A stretch of 64,000 nt of DNA, from contig NC_135551.1 of the NCBI RefSeq assembly GCF_964340395.1, positions 29,880,455 through 29,944,454 on the forward strand. The letters run 5' to 3'. This DNA comes from Glandiceps talaboti (taxonomy: Eukaryota; Hemichordata; Enteropneusta; Spengelidae). Under the pieces are notes generated by a model, which was given only the letters and a program-made list of their open reading frames with translations, searched no databases and was not told the DNA's origin. This document shows positions 44,042 through 48,765 of the stretch, one piece after another; position 1 is the stretch's first letter; each line of letters opens with the position of its first letter. Position numbers and translations under genes: made by a program.

Positions 44042-44072
<31 letters not shown>

Positions 44073-44272
44073 TGTATGTATGTATGTATGTATGTATGTA
44101 TGTATGTATGTATGTATGTATGTATGTATGTGTGTGTGTATGTATGTATGTATGTATGTATGTATGCATGCATGTATGTATGTATGTGTGTGTAGAGTCT
44201 GTGTATCTACATCGTATCACATATACTTGACAATACCTGTAAGTGCATGTGTTTGTGTATATATATATATAG

Positions 44273-44361
<89 letters not shown>

Positions 44362-47080
44362 TGGGTGTGTGTGTGTATAGATATAATTAAAAGATATATC
44401 TTGAGATTCGATGCCAATACTGCTGTCTATTATTAGGACAAAGTGATAATAAAGTAACAATAATAAGAATTCAATACAAAACAAAGAATCAGATAAACTA
44501 GATTTCTAAAATAGACATTGGAAAGAATATATACAGAATGCTTGAGGGTAAATGTATATAAAACAACAGACTCCACCTGTGACCATCTGTTTATACATTT
44601 ATCATTTTACGATACATACGTGTGATATTTTATCTGTTTCTTCATGGATTTATCATTTGACCTGTATTATTTTTTCTTTTTATTTTATCAAAAAACTTTG
44701 TAACTCTAGAAACATTTCCATCAAATATGTCTTGAGAAATATGGATGAAACAAGACGAAATTTCCATGACCTCATTATATTACAACAGTTTGACTTTATT
44801 TTTTCGGAATATATGCGTAGTTTCTTTTTTCAAAAATGATTTTTAAATTCAAAAAGTTAAAGTCAATTGTGCAACTTGGGTGTAAAGATACATCAATGAA
44901 GGAACCGATTGATGAGTATTTCACATTATCATTCCCCATCCAAAATTTTCCTTTCTCCAGCCAAGGCAACTATGAGTAACTTAAGGGGCTTTGTCACAAG
45001 TTGAAGACACGTAGTTACATATCCCTTATGACTGTCATAAGTACATTCCAACTGGCTGAATGAATGAAGGAAAATATTGAGAAATAATATAAAATACCTC
45101 TGCAAGCATAATTTAGGAAAAATTATGAAGAATAATAATAGCAATTTTGAAGATTGTGATTCATATTTTGGGCATCACAGAATAAACCAATGATGTAGAT
45201 ATGTATTATTGTGACACAGAGCAACCAGGGTATAAATCCCATATTTTTGTGCACACATGTTCAACTTTACTAGTGTGAGGTATAATAGTATTTATTACAT
45301 ATGTACCAGAGAGTACTTGCACAGGGGAGCATGCACATACTAGTGATACTTGCACTGCAGTGTAACATATGCAATACCATAGCATTATTGCATACCTGCA
45401 TGCAAATGATACGCAAATTAGGACACAATCGTTTATTCTACATGAAAGCACATGACAGCATAGGGACATTTGTATAACCATATGTAATAATAACAGAACC
45501 CCATGCCATGTTATAATGCCAGTGTTAGTACTCTGGGGTATTTGCACTTGAACATGCAGTGTTGTCTGCTGCACCTTTGCAGTAAGTACAACTGAGTGCA
45601 CTGCAAGCACTTGTACTCAGGGGTATTTGCACTTGTACATGCAGTGTTATCTACTACACCTTAACAGTAAGTACAACTGAGTGCACTGCAAGCACTTGCA
45701 CTCTGGGGTATTTGCACTCATACATGCAGTGTTGTCTGCTGCACCTTCGCAGTAAGTACAACTGAGTGCACTGCAAGCACTTGTGAAAGTACGGGTGCAG
45801 AGAACACTGCATGCACTTGTGCAAATACCCTGAGTACACCATACTTGCACTAATGCATCATGGGAGTTCTGTCATAATATACTCATAATATACTATAACT
45901 TACAGTTGTCATGGACTACTTTATTGTCATCTTCCTCAGCTGGAAACACTCTATCATACAGAGCTGTCACTTGCTGTAAACAAAATGATAACACAATTTA
46001 TTTCCCTTGTAAAAAATGAACATTTTCTTGAACACTGAATGACATTTCTTAGTGAATGTTGAAATCTAAAAATCTAAAAAAAAAGTATGCATCTCTTAAA
46101 GACTCATCTCATAGTTATACATTCATCTATCTGAGTGAGTATCAACAATGGTAAGTTTGATATTTTCCTGATATTTTTCACCAATGAAATCTCATTCTGT
46201 AACCCTTGTTGGGAGGCTTGGTAAAATTGTAGGCATGACCCTAAAAAGGTCAGCATTCATGAAATTGTTTTATCTTCCTTTTAATCACTGGATTTATCAG
46301 TAACTACATGTATATACCTGTACAATGTATCACTGTATGACCTATGACCTATGACCTTACAAAGTTCATAACAGTTAATTCAGTTGATGTGCAACCACCA
46401 GGCTTACAACTACACGCAATCATGTTATCATCATGTGAACATTGCTTATGGACATTAGCATGCATACTTATACGGTATAGGCTAAAGACTCCCATTCAAA
46501 TTTGTTAACTGATGTAAGCCTAATGTTAGCACTGAGCTAGCCTGGTATTAACATTTGACTGGTGAAGGCATTATTACTTTCCAGCTCTTAACACATACTG
46601 ATAAAGTATCAGTGCCAGCCTGGTATGAACACTGGTCTAGCCTGGTGTTATACCACTGGACTAGCATTGTAGCAAGGTGTTAACATAGGGCTGATGTAGT
46701 CATTAACCATTCCAGTTGCTAACAAATGCTGATGAGGTGCTAGCACTGAGTTAGCCTGGTGTTAATATACGGTTGGTGCAGGCATACCCCTCCTAGTTCT
46801 TAAAACTTGCTGATGAGGTGCTACATGTAGTGCCTGCATTTCATTACCATTGAACTGATGTTTAACACAGGGTTGGCGCAGACATTAACCCTCCTACTAT
46901 TGCTAATACATACTGGTGAGGATATCTATATTCTATACTAGTTACCTACCTTTTTGTTTTCAAAAAGTTCCACTGTAATGGTATCTGTTTTGATGTCTAC
47001 AATGGTACCCATTTTAAACCCATTGGCTGGGTCTGGGGCCCATACTTTCTGACTGTCATCCATGTTTACAACTCAGCTCT
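10840..47080 (-). CDS. MYO6: Myosin VI gene, 27 coding exons, complete
   Basis: This is an ATP-driven actin motor that moves toward the minus (pointed) end and works in endocytosis, autophagy and membrane anchoring. Summed coding length is 3843 nt (1280 residues plus stop), close to the 1285-1294 of human MYO6. Visible landmarks: P-loop GESGAGKT (150-157), switch [10 protein letters not shown] (200-208), TEDS Thr406, switch [10 protein letters not shown] (457-464), insert 1 (273-299), converter FFRPGKF (753-759), insert 2 (about 763-803), IQ motif (about 812-829), charged helix (about 915-1007), MIU (about 1016-1030), RRL (1092-1094), WWY (1190-1192). All 26 introns are GT-AG with consistent phase. 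The start agrees with the family N-terminus, and an AG acceptor at 47081-47082 leaves 17 nt of 5' UTR in this exon. The large-insert tail exon of some vertebrate isoforms was not seen. Exon joins are my own reading, without transcript support. Confidence 0.97.
11774..12049 (-). CDS. MYO6: MYO6 exon 26, residues 1126-1218 (Pro/Ala linker, WWY)
   Basis: Acceptor ATTTACAG. A Pro/Ala-rich linker (three APLIPxP-like units, about 1134-1148) precedes [19 protein letters not shown] and [23 protein letters not shown] (1190-1192) binds Dab2, LMTK2 and Tom1. Donor GCAG|GTTTGT, phase 1. Confidence 0.95.
12105..12250 (+). repeat. Dispersed repeat family B, left block
   Basis: Shares CATATGTACCAGTGACTACT, CCACTGCAGTGCAATACC and GCATACCTACATGCAAAT with the copies at 37552 and 45290. 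It lies just upstream of exon 26. Confidence 0.6.
12480..12730 (-). mobile_element. Probable LINE fragment in intron 25
   Basis: GAACAGCTGTTGGATAAAAA, CGTGTACCGGATGGTAACAT and GTCACTGATGATAGACTTTG follow in the order I associate with antisense L2/CR1-like LINE remnants in animal genomes. Recognised by pattern only; no intact frame. Confidence 0.4.
12756..12945 (+). repeat. Dispersed repeat family B, right block
   Basis: Shares AACCCTGTTCCACACGACTG, GGTATTTGCACTCATG and the downstream AAATACCCAGAGTACACCAC with other family B copies. Separated from the left block by a retroelement-like insert. Confidence 0.55.
13033..13160 (-). mobile_element. Non-LTR retroelement 3' tail
   Basis: On the minus strand a conserved-looking segment (CGAGGACCACAATGGAAATA, then TTGCCAAATAAATTC) ends in a short (AAATTC)n repeat, the form of a CR1/L2-type 3' end with microsatellite tail. 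The piece is truncated. Confidence 0.5.
13500..13640 (-). CDS. MYO6: MYO6 exon 25, residues 1079-1126 (RRL motif)
   Basis: Acceptor ATTTTCCAG. Encodes [20 protein letters not shown], then [10 protein letters not shown] and [13 protein letters not shown] (1092-1094) is the motif that binds the autophagy adaptors optineurin, NDP52 and TAX1BP1, and GIPC. Donor CAG|GTTAGT, phase 1, is a weaker GTTAGT type. Confidence 0.96.
14152..14318. mobile_element. Foldback element in MYO6 intron 24
   Basis: Two arms of about 74 bases (14152-14225 and 14243-14318) are imperfect reverse complements, sharing CTTATTGC, GGGCACTAGT and TGTTATGCAGCAACTATTTC, around a loop of about 17 bases. It would form a very long hairpin in the transcript. 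Confidence 0.8.
14467..14570 (-). CDS. MYO6: MYO6 exon 24, residues 1044-1079
   Basis: Acceptor TTTTAACAG. Encodes [20 protein letters not shown], matching human [20 protein letters not shown], the start of the N-terminal cargo-binding subdomain. Donor TGTG|GTAAGT, phase 1. Confidence 0.96.
15471..16165. repeat. 50-bp tandem repeat, 14 units
   Basis: AACCCAACATGGATGCAACA starts every 50 bases from 15471 to 16121. The repeat is open in all minus-strand frames, so a 135-codon ORF appears by cycling. It lies in intron 23. Confidence 0.95.
16401..16812. repeat. About 80-bp tandem repeat, 5 units
   Basis: TATATTGTAACTG...GATAGCACTTTTATAGTCTT...AAGACTGATATCTA recurs five times in intron 23. Confidence 0.9.
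17622..17777. repeat. (CA)n microsatellite near exon 23
   Basis: About 155 bases of CA interrupted twice by TCCT. On the gene strand it is TG-rich, within about 60-220 bases of the exon 23 donor. Confidence 0.97.
17840..17947 (-). CDS. MYO6: MYO6 exon 23, residues 1008-1044 (MIU motif)
   Basis: Acceptor GTTTTCAG. Encodes [20 protein letters not shown], matching human [20 protein letters not shown], the ubiquitin-binding MIU. Donor AG|GTATGC, phase 2. A long (CA)n tract begins about 60 bases into the intron. Confidence 0.95.
18176..18487 (-). repeat. 51-57-bp array x6 beginning at the exon 22 donor
   Basis: CATCTGGT occurs at 18204, 18255, 18312, 18366, 18420 and 18471, spacings 51, 57, 54, 54 and 51. 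On the gene strand each unit starts with a version of GTAAGRTTGACCAGATG; the first is the true donor. Four of the five extra copies keep GTAAG or GTGAG; the copy near 18255 has GTTAA. Confidence 0.9.
18488..18646 (-). CDS. MYO6: MYO6 exon 22, residues 955-1008 (single alpha helix)
   Basis: Acceptor ATCAACAG. Encodes [20 protein letters not shown] followed by more charged i,i+4 E/K/R pattern, the ER-rich stable helix that extends the myosin VI lever. Donor AG|GTAAGA, phase 2, is the first unit of a six-copy intronic array. Confidence 0.95.
18861..19165. repeat. (GTCT)n/(CAGT)n compound microsatellite
   Basis: Mixed GTCT and CAGT tetramers in intron 21. The apparent serine- and valine-rich peptides are artefacts. 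Confidence 0.95.
19228..19436 (-). CDS. MYO6: MYO6 exon 21, residues 886-955
   Basis: Acceptor TGTTTCAG. Encodes [16 protein letters not shown] (human KSTMMTQEQIQKEYDAL), then a run of Glu, Lys and Arg: the proximal-tail bundle running into the single alpha helix. Donor TT|GTAAGT, phase 2. Confidence 0.95.
19560..19852. repeat. 58-61-bp tandem repeat, 5 units
   Basis: GTTGTTTTACTGGACAGATC followed by ACAGCAC and TTTACGGCTAAAGACAAC recurs five times in intron 20. Confidence 0.93.
20127..20146 (-). promoter_or_regulatory. Palindrome over the exon 20 donor
   Basis: CAAGGTAA and TTACCTTG flank a 4-base loop; the exon-intron break AAG|GTAAAT lies in the first arm. In the pre-mRNA this can fold into an 8-bp hairpin that hides the donor. 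Confidence 0.6.
20143..20240 (-). CDS. MYO6: MYO6 exon 20, residues 853-885 (lever-arm helical bundle)
   Basis: Acceptor GATTCTAG. Encodes [14 protein letters not shown] and [13 protein letters not shown], aligning with human ISIDTLMAKIK. Donor AAG|GTAAAT, phase 0; the donor lies in a perfect 8-bp-stem palindrome (20127-20146). Confidence 0.9.
20329..20396. repeat. 18-bp tandem repeat, 4 units
   Basis: GACTTGAATGTCGTCATT recurs about four times in intron 19. Confidence 0.9.
20648..20800 (-). CDS. MYO6: MYO6 exon 19, residues 802-853 (IQ motif)
   Basis: Acceptor TGTTACAG. Encodes [18 protein letters not shown], a single IQ-type calmodulin site, then [12 protein letters not shown], the family KRRHKPRIDGL. 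Donor ATTG|GTAAGA, phase 1. Confidence 0.94.
20842..21140 (+). mobile_element. Dispersed repeat family C, copy 1
   Basis: Begins ATTATACCATGCATGAGCCA and runs through AATATGGAATATATACTCTG to a terminal hairpin around GTCACTACTCGTCTAGTGAC. It matches 53775-54120 along its length. It lies in MYO6 intron 18. Confidence 0.7.
21374..21581 (-). CDS. MYO6: MYO6 exon 18, residues 733-802 (converter, insert 2)
   Basis: Acceptor TTTTCAG. Encodes [18 protein letters not shown], then [18 protein letters not shown] and [15 protein letters not shown]. This is insert 2, the calmodulin-binding 'reverse gear' found only in class VI, which turns the lever arm toward the minus end. It predicts a reverse-direction motor. 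Donor AAAT|GTAAGT, phase 1. Confidence 0.97.
22065..22195 (-). CDS. MYO6: MYO6 exon 17, residues 689-732
   Basis: Acceptor ACTTCCAG. Encodes [16 protein letters not shown] and [19 protein letters not shown], the SH1 helix and start of the converter. Donor AAG|GTATGG, phase 0. Confidence 0.97.
22371..22700. repeat. 33-bp tandem repeat, about 10 units
   Basis: TGATACATGTATGATGTACA plus CATGGCATTCACA recurs every 33 bases, starting about 50 bases into intron 16. A 113-codon ORF is a repeat artefact. Confidence 0.92.
22752..22884 (-). CDS. MYO6: MYO6 exon 16, residues 645-689
   Basis: Acceptor TGTGTAG. Encodes [15 protein letters not shown] and [13 protein letters not shown], the FIRCIKPN actin-interface strand and the start of the SH helices. 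Donor CTG|GTATGT, phase 1. Confidence 0.96.
23359..23517 (-). CDS. MYO6: MYO6 exon 15, residues 592-644 (loop 2)
   Basis: Acceptor CTTTCAG. Encodes [15 protein letters not shown], then a serine-rich stretch [10 protein letters not shown] in the actin-binding loop 2 position (human has TNNNKDTKQK), then [12 protein letters not shown]. Donor AAG|GTACCT, phase 0. Confidence 0.95.
23726..23840 (+). repeat. G-tract repeat, 3 units
   Basis: Runs of 7-14 G alternate with TCAYNCTGTTTTNAAAATTG-like spacers. The G-rich strand is the MYO6 template strand. Confidence 0.85.
24786..24881 (-). CDS. MYO6: MYO6 exon 14, residues 560-591
   Basis: A 32-codon phase 0/0 exon. Acceptor CTCCCTAG, then [12 protein letters not shown] and [16 protein letters not shown], the conserved [12 protein letters not shown] segment of the lower 50K domain. 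Donor ACT|GTAAGT. Diverged copies of its acceptor region fill the upstream intron. Confidence 0.95.
24850..25080 (-). repeat. Diverged tandem copies of the exon 14 acceptor
   Basis: Four to five units of about 43-56 bp, the first being the junction itself. Each reads, on the gene strand, a CTTTACYNCCTAGGTG-like acceptor followed by a version of CCCGTAAATCACCACTTACA. Units start near 24850, 24900, 24950, 25005 and 25055. At least two intronic copies keep YAG|GTG. Confidence 0.8.
25163..25290 (-). CDS. MYO6: MYO6 exon 13, residues 517-559
   Basis: Acceptor CCATATAG lacks a good pyrimidine tract. Encodes [14 protein letters not shown] and [10 protein letters not shown], matching family GILDILDEENRLP...KHKDHFRL. 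Donor GCT|GTAAGT, phase 0. The 5' end of the exon and its acceptor are copied 81 bp upstream. Confidence 0.94.
25261..25450 (-). repeat. 81-bp repeat of the exon 13 acceptor and 5' exon end
   Basis: The plus-strand motif ATACCACCTGGT occurs in exon 13 at 25263, in the intron at 25344, and in shortened form near 25430. The second copy keeps ATATAG|ATAT and a readable copy of the first exon codons (…PGGIM), then hits TAA. The third copy has lost the acceptor. Confidence 0.85.
25535..25607 (-). CDS. MYO6: MYO6 exon 12, residues 493-517
   Basis: Acceptor TTACCCAG. Encodes [11 protein letters not shown] and YVDNQDTI, matching family QELYQKEGLGV...VDNQDCIDL. Donor ATAG|GTAAGA, phase 1. Confidence 0.95.
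25640..25765. repeat. About 50-bp repeat before exon 12
   Basis: GTGGTGGCTTACACT / AGACTATAGGCATAGTACCT occurs about three times, starting some 30 bases from the exon 12 acceptor. Confidence 0.75.
25934..26183 (-). CDS. MYO6: MYO6 exon 11, residues 409-492 (switch II)
   Basis: Acceptor TATTTCCAG|G. Encodes [15 protein letters not shown], switch [13 protein letters not shown] and [18 protein letters not shown] (relay helix). Donor GAG|GTAAGT, phase 0. The acceptor and first exon bases recur twice more upstream at 48-bp spacing. Confidence 0.98.
26184..26290 (-). repeat. 48-bp repeat x3 spanning the exon 11 acceptor
   Basis: The acceptor TATTTCCAGGG and about 17 following bases occur at the true site (AG at 26184-26185) and again with AG at 26232-26233 and 26280-26281. 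Both extra copies are intact acceptors by consensus. Used in the exon 10 frame, each would reach TAA after nine codons. Confidence 0.93.
26708..27783. repeat. Minisatellite beginning exactly at the exon 10 donor, about 26 units
   Basis: Units of about 32-50 bp share, on the gene strand, GTATGTYAATACAGATGTAC followed by variable TG/TATG steps. The first unit is the exon 10 donor GTATGT itself. Long ORFs on both strands are repeat artefacts. Confidence 0.93.
27784..27928 (-). CDS. MYO6: MYO6 exon 10, residues 361-409 (TEDS site)
   Basis: Acceptor TTATTAAAG has a weak pyrimidine tract. Encodes [14 protein letters not shown] and GRGTLIK. Thr406 is 16 residues before DALAK, the TEDS phosphorylation position (human Thr405). 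Donor AA|GTATGT is also the first unit of a minisatellite that fills the next kilobase. Confidence 0.94.
28950..28992. repeat. (CA)n microsatellite
   Basis: About 20 CA units in intron 9. Confidence 0.95.
29440..29690. repeat. About 55/110-bp higher-order repeat
   Basis: TCATGTGACYYAT...AAAATTCACA...CCAATCAGATG recurs five times, with alternate units (ACCCATG and ACTTATT types) more alike. It lies close to exon 9's donor. Confidence 0.8.
29854..30037 (-). CDS. MYO6: MYO6 exon 9, residues 300-361
   Basis: Acceptor CCTTACAG. Encodes [14 protein letters not shown] and [16 protein letters not shown], the conserved [13 protein letters not shown] motor segment. Donor AAAG|GTAACT, phase 1. Confidence 0.96.
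30482..30630. repeat. (TG)n/(TGTA)n microsatellite
   Basis: Imperfect TG and TATG repeats in intron 8. ORFs here are artefacts. Confidence 0.93.
30985..31795. mobile_element. hAT-like TIR element filled by a 33-bp minisatellite
   Basis: Perfect 16-bp inverted ends CAGGGCTCAAAATTAA (30985-31000 and complement at 31780-31795) are flanked by a direct repeat ACATA on both sides. CAGGG ends resemble hAT termini, though hAT target duplications are usually 8 bp. It lies in MYO6 intron 8. No transposase is present. Confidence 0.75.
31025..31732. repeat. 33-bp minisatellite, about 22 units, palindromic core
   Basis: Each unit contains GTAGCCTAAGTAGGCTAC, two perfect 8-bp arms around AG. The period is a multiple of three, so the minus strand stays open for 265 codons (31029-31826) as an 11-residue repeat [11 protein letters not shown]. 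It is intronic with no coding support. Confidence 0.93.
32772..32831 (+). repeat. G-run cluster, quadruplex candidate
   Basis: At least ten runs of 3-5 G separated by 1-4 bases (GGGGTAGGTTGGGGTAGGGT type) on the MYO6 template strand, about 145 bases past exon 8's donor. Confidence 0.75.
32976..33056 (-). CDS. MYO6: MYO6 exon 8, residues 273-299 (insert 1)
   Basis: A 27-codon phase 0/0 exon encoding [18 protein letters not shown]. It matches myosin VI insert 1, the class-specific loop near the nucleotide pocket that slows ATP binding. Acceptor CCTTACAG, donor CAG|GTAGGC. The symmetric phase means skipping would keep frame and remove exactly insert 1. Confidence 0.93.
33480..33644 (-). CDS. 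MYO6: MYO6 exon 7, residues 218-272
   Basis: Acceptor TTTTCACAG. Encodes [15 protein letters not shown] and [16 protein letters not shown], conserved upper-50K sequence. Two phase-0 donors overlap (GTTGTA and GTATGT). GTATGT, one codon further on, fits the consensus and the family alignment and was chosen. Confidence 0.95.
34286..34442 (-). CDS. MYO6: MYO6 exon 6, residues 165-217 (switch I)
   Basis: Acceptor ATTTACAG. Encodes [24 protein letters not shown] and switch [10 protein letters not shown]. Donor AAG|GTAAGA, phase 0. Confidence 0.97.
34597..34787. repeat. (CA)n and (CAGA)n compound microsatellite
   Basis: A CA tract at 34600-34630, then CAGA/ACAGACAG repeats to 34787, in intron 5. 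Confidence 0.95.
34844..35041 (-). repeat. 99-bp tandem duplication of the exon 5 donor
   Basis: Two copies (34844-34942 and 34943-35041) differ at about three positions. The upper copy contains the last 33 bases of exon 5 and its GTGAGT donor. The lower copy lies in the intron and carries an identical decoy donor starting at 34909. Reading through from the true exon meets TGA directly (AGG TGA). Confidence 0.92.
35009..35114 (-). CDS. MYO6: MYO6 exon 5, residues 130-165 (P-loop)
   Basis: Acceptor TATAACAG. Encodes ADKAFRDM and the P-loop GESGAGKT followed by ESTKYILR. Human has N where this protein has S in TESTK. Donor AG|GTGAGT. The last 33 exon bases and the donor are duplicated 99 bp downstream in the intron (see 34844-35041). 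Confidence 0.97.
35485..35614 (-). CDS. MYO6: MYO6 exon 4, residues 87-130
   Basis: Acceptor TTACACAG. Encodes [13 protein letters not shown], then [17 protein letters not shown], the purine-loop region (NPY) of the nucleotide pocket. Donor ATTG|GTATGT, phase 1. Confidence 0.96.
35850..36057. repeat. 71-77-bp tandem repeat, 3 units
   Basis: AGTGTCTCTTTCTSCATCGC...GTTGACAATGTTGCAGGCC starts near 35852, 35929 and 36000, ending about 40 bases from exon 3's donor without reaching it. Confidence 0.9.
36095..36168 (-). CDS. MYO6: MYO6 exon 3, residues 62-86
   Basis: Acceptor TTTGTAG. Encodes [18 protein letters not shown], the conserved [11 protein letters not shown] segment of the motor. Donor TAT|GTAAGT, phase 0. 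It lies about 9.7 kb from exon 2. Confidence 0.95.
37552..37945 (+). mobile_element. Dispersed repeat family B, intron 2 copy
   Basis: Contains two blocks: ACTGCAGTGTAATAC plus GCATACC...GCATG, then an inverted-repeat block bounded by ACAGAACCCCATG (near 37760) and CATGGGATTCTGT (near 37920). Inside are GTACTCAGGTATTTGCACTT and its near-complement. Related copies occur at 12105-12250, 12756-12945, 45290-45885 and 54510-54740, all in the same orientation. Confidence 0.7.
38405..38545 (+). repeat. Dispersed repeat family D, copy 1
   Basis: Shares CAGTTGTCTGGCA, CCACTGATAAGAT and TGGGATTAAAACTCTG in the same order with 50940-51085. Type of element unknown. Confidence 0.6.
39595..39763. mobile_element. 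MITE with AGTGTGCCCTCTA ends in intron 2
   Basis: 13-bp inverted ends at 39595-39607 and 39751-39763 bound 169 bp. Internal GTGACTCAC-type repeats are visible. No clear target duplication. Confidence 0.65.
41440..41482. repeat. (CA)n microsatellite
   Basis: About 20 CA units in intron 2. Confidence 0.95.
41846..42445. repeat. About 80-bp tandem repeat, 7 units
   Basis: (TTTG)n, then TATACTGTAAGGTAATATCT, ATTTAAATAGCATACACAGT recurs seven times in intron 2; one unit has its TTTG tract replaced by a T run near 42240. Confidence 0.92.
43738..44378. repeat. (TG)n/(GTAT)n array
   Basis: About 640 bases of TG and long GTAT runs in intron 2. ORFs up to 288 codons on both strands are artefacts of the repeat. 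Confidence 0.97.
44930..45095 (-). repeat. Dispersed repeat family C, hairpin part only
   Basis: CCAGCCAAGGCAAC...CTTAAGGGGCTTTGTCAC and CCAACTGGCTGAATGAATGA match the hairpin end of family C in inverted orientation. Confidence 0.5.
45290..45885 (+). mobile_element. Dispersed repeat family B, copy with internal triplication
   Basis: Same blocks as 37552-37945, but the GTATTTGCACTTG...GCACTGCAAGCACTTG part is repeated three times (starts near 45531, 45615 and 45702). The right end CATGGGAGTTCTGTCATA lies about 20 bases from exon 2's donor. Confidence 0.7.
45904..45973 (-). CDS. MYO6: MYO6 exon 2, residues 39-62
   Basis: Acceptor TTTACAG, then a reading that includes [16 protein letters not shown], matching family VFPAEEDSKKDVEDN. 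Donor T|GTAAGT splits Cys62 with exon 3. 70 nt, phase 0 to 1. Confidence 0.93.
46950..47080 (-). CDS. MYO6: MYO6 exon 1 (first coding exon), residues 1-38
   Basis: A TTGTTACAG acceptor precedes 17 nt of 5' UTR, then ATG at 47063-47061. The protein begins [20 protein letters not shown], the family start (human MEDGKPVWAPHPTDGFQMG). It encodes the N-terminal SH3-like subdomain. Donor AAG|GTAGGT, phase 0. Confidence 0.95.
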
Positions 47081-47669
47081 CTGTAACAAGGAAACAAAAC
47101 AAGATGTTATGGTCTGATATCATATCAGTTAGACACAAGGCATGCAAGGAGAGGTACCTTTTAAGGCATCTGTTTGTCTATACCACTAACTGACAATCAT
47201 GTGCATTATTTGTATTCTTTTGTGTTTTACTTATGTCTGATTACATCTGTCCTGTAGTACTTGTTACCATTTTTTTAAACTGATTATGTCAATTTGTATA
47301 AAGCCAGTGAAGCATAATAAATAGAATAAATTAAAATCACCATGTGTTCAGCATGACATAAGAATGAATTACTCACTCACTCAAAATCATAAACACATTA
47401 TAAATTGTTCTGTTGTGATTCCTACTGCCTATTTTGCATGATAGTTGTACTTTTGTTTCATCTAAATTATCATGAACACTTTCCGTTTTTAATGACTCGT
47501 TAAAAATGAAAGATGGTCACTTTATACACGTATTGTGAGAATTAATATCCTAAATACATATAAACTATGATGGTATAACTTTTATAAATAGACAGTCTTA
47601 TGCACATAGTCAGTAAATTATGACATGTCATGCCATCTTTATTATCATAATGATATTATGATTTAGAAA

Positions 47670-48120
47670 ACTTGACACGGTTGAACAATACAACATATTC
47701 TACAGTCTAATGCAAGATACAATGTACCACATGTCATGTCACTATCATGCATGTATTAATTGTATATGTGATTTGGAAAGTCTATAACTTAGTGATAGGT
47801 CTGAACAATACAACATACTCTGATGGGAGCCGAAAAATGAAACATAATGATATCCTACAGCATAATGTACATGTATATGTATTAAAAGAGAGATTTGACA
47901 TGTCATGCTTTCATATATGTACATGTACATGTGATTGTGTGTGTGACAAGCCTAACAGGGCTGAACACCACAACTATTCTCTAGCCTATTATATGCAGTC
48001 ATACTCAGTAAGATACCTTCTAATGCCATGTCATGCTACCCTACATTTTGTGTATCACATACATGATTTGATGGGGCTGAACAACACAAGACATCCTAAT
48101 GCAAGGATTGTAATATTGAA
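47670..48120. repeat. Diverged tandem repeat, about 4 units
   Basis: GGCTGAACAAYACAACATA, CTAATGCAA and CATGTCATGCTA recur in order at about 47680, 47800, 47960 and 48075. A related piece is at 55480-55575. The 138-codon plus-strand ORF here matches nothing I know. Confidence 0.6.
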
Positions 48121-48504
48121 ACCCTTGTTTACTGCAGACAGAACACTGCATGAACTCAAGTAGTGTTACCATTCTGCTAGACATTTACCATACAAATTAC
48201 TTTATTTCACAGTTGACAGAACAGACATATATACATTGGTTATTATCTCTAATTGGTTATTAAATGGACATTTTGAATATGAGACATATAACAAACCTTA
48301 TAAATTTCTGTTCCATGATTCATCTTACACTATCATTTACAATGACTGTGTCCTACTGCTAGTGACACATACAGCCGACAGTTTTTAAACTTACCTATAC
48401 TTCAATTTTGTATGACACTAGCATACATATTTCAATAAATTATGTGTCATGCAGTTTACATCACTAAAACAAAATTATGTCTGTGTAATCTTTGCATGTA
48501 TGAA

Positions 48505-48765
48505 ATTCTTCAAACACCCTGAGATCAGCTTTTTGCCAAATACCTATAGTACCTCAAACAATATGGCACCTAAAGCTGGGTAGGTTATGCAAGAAACATC
48601 CCCATGGGCAAATTTTTGCCCAAATACCAATAGTATACCCCAAACCAGGGACGTATAAACAGAGTACATGCACAATAGGCTATGCGATAAACACCCCTTG
48701 GGGCAGTTTTTTGCCAAATACCAGTAGTACCAAACACATGGTACCCTAACAGTCTATGATGTAAC
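48505..48765. repeat. Diverged about 115-bp repeat, 3 units
   Basis: TTTTTGCCAAATACCAATAG and TATGCAAGAAACAYCCC recur about three times. Confidence 0.65.

Larger units (their letters stand above)
36169..45903 (-). other. MYO6 intron 2, about 9.7 kb
   Basis: The largest intron, between residues 62 split halves. It holds family B and D copies, a TIR element (39595-39763), the 80-bp TTTG array and the large GTAT array. I saw no extra exon that would join in frame. Confidence 0.85.

Noticed and set aside
43618-44484. 288-codon minus-strand ORF and its plus-strand partners
   Set aside because: Translation of (GTAT)n and (TG)n repeats only; no complex sequence and ORFs on both strands.
36168-45904. 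Extra coding exon in intron 2
   Set aside because: Exons 2 and 3 join in correct phase and match the family without a gap, and no candidate with both splice sites and a matching frame was seen.
47747-48163. 138-codon plus-strand ORF as a second gene
   Set aside because: It spans diverged tandem repeat units and shows no known motif or splice structure.
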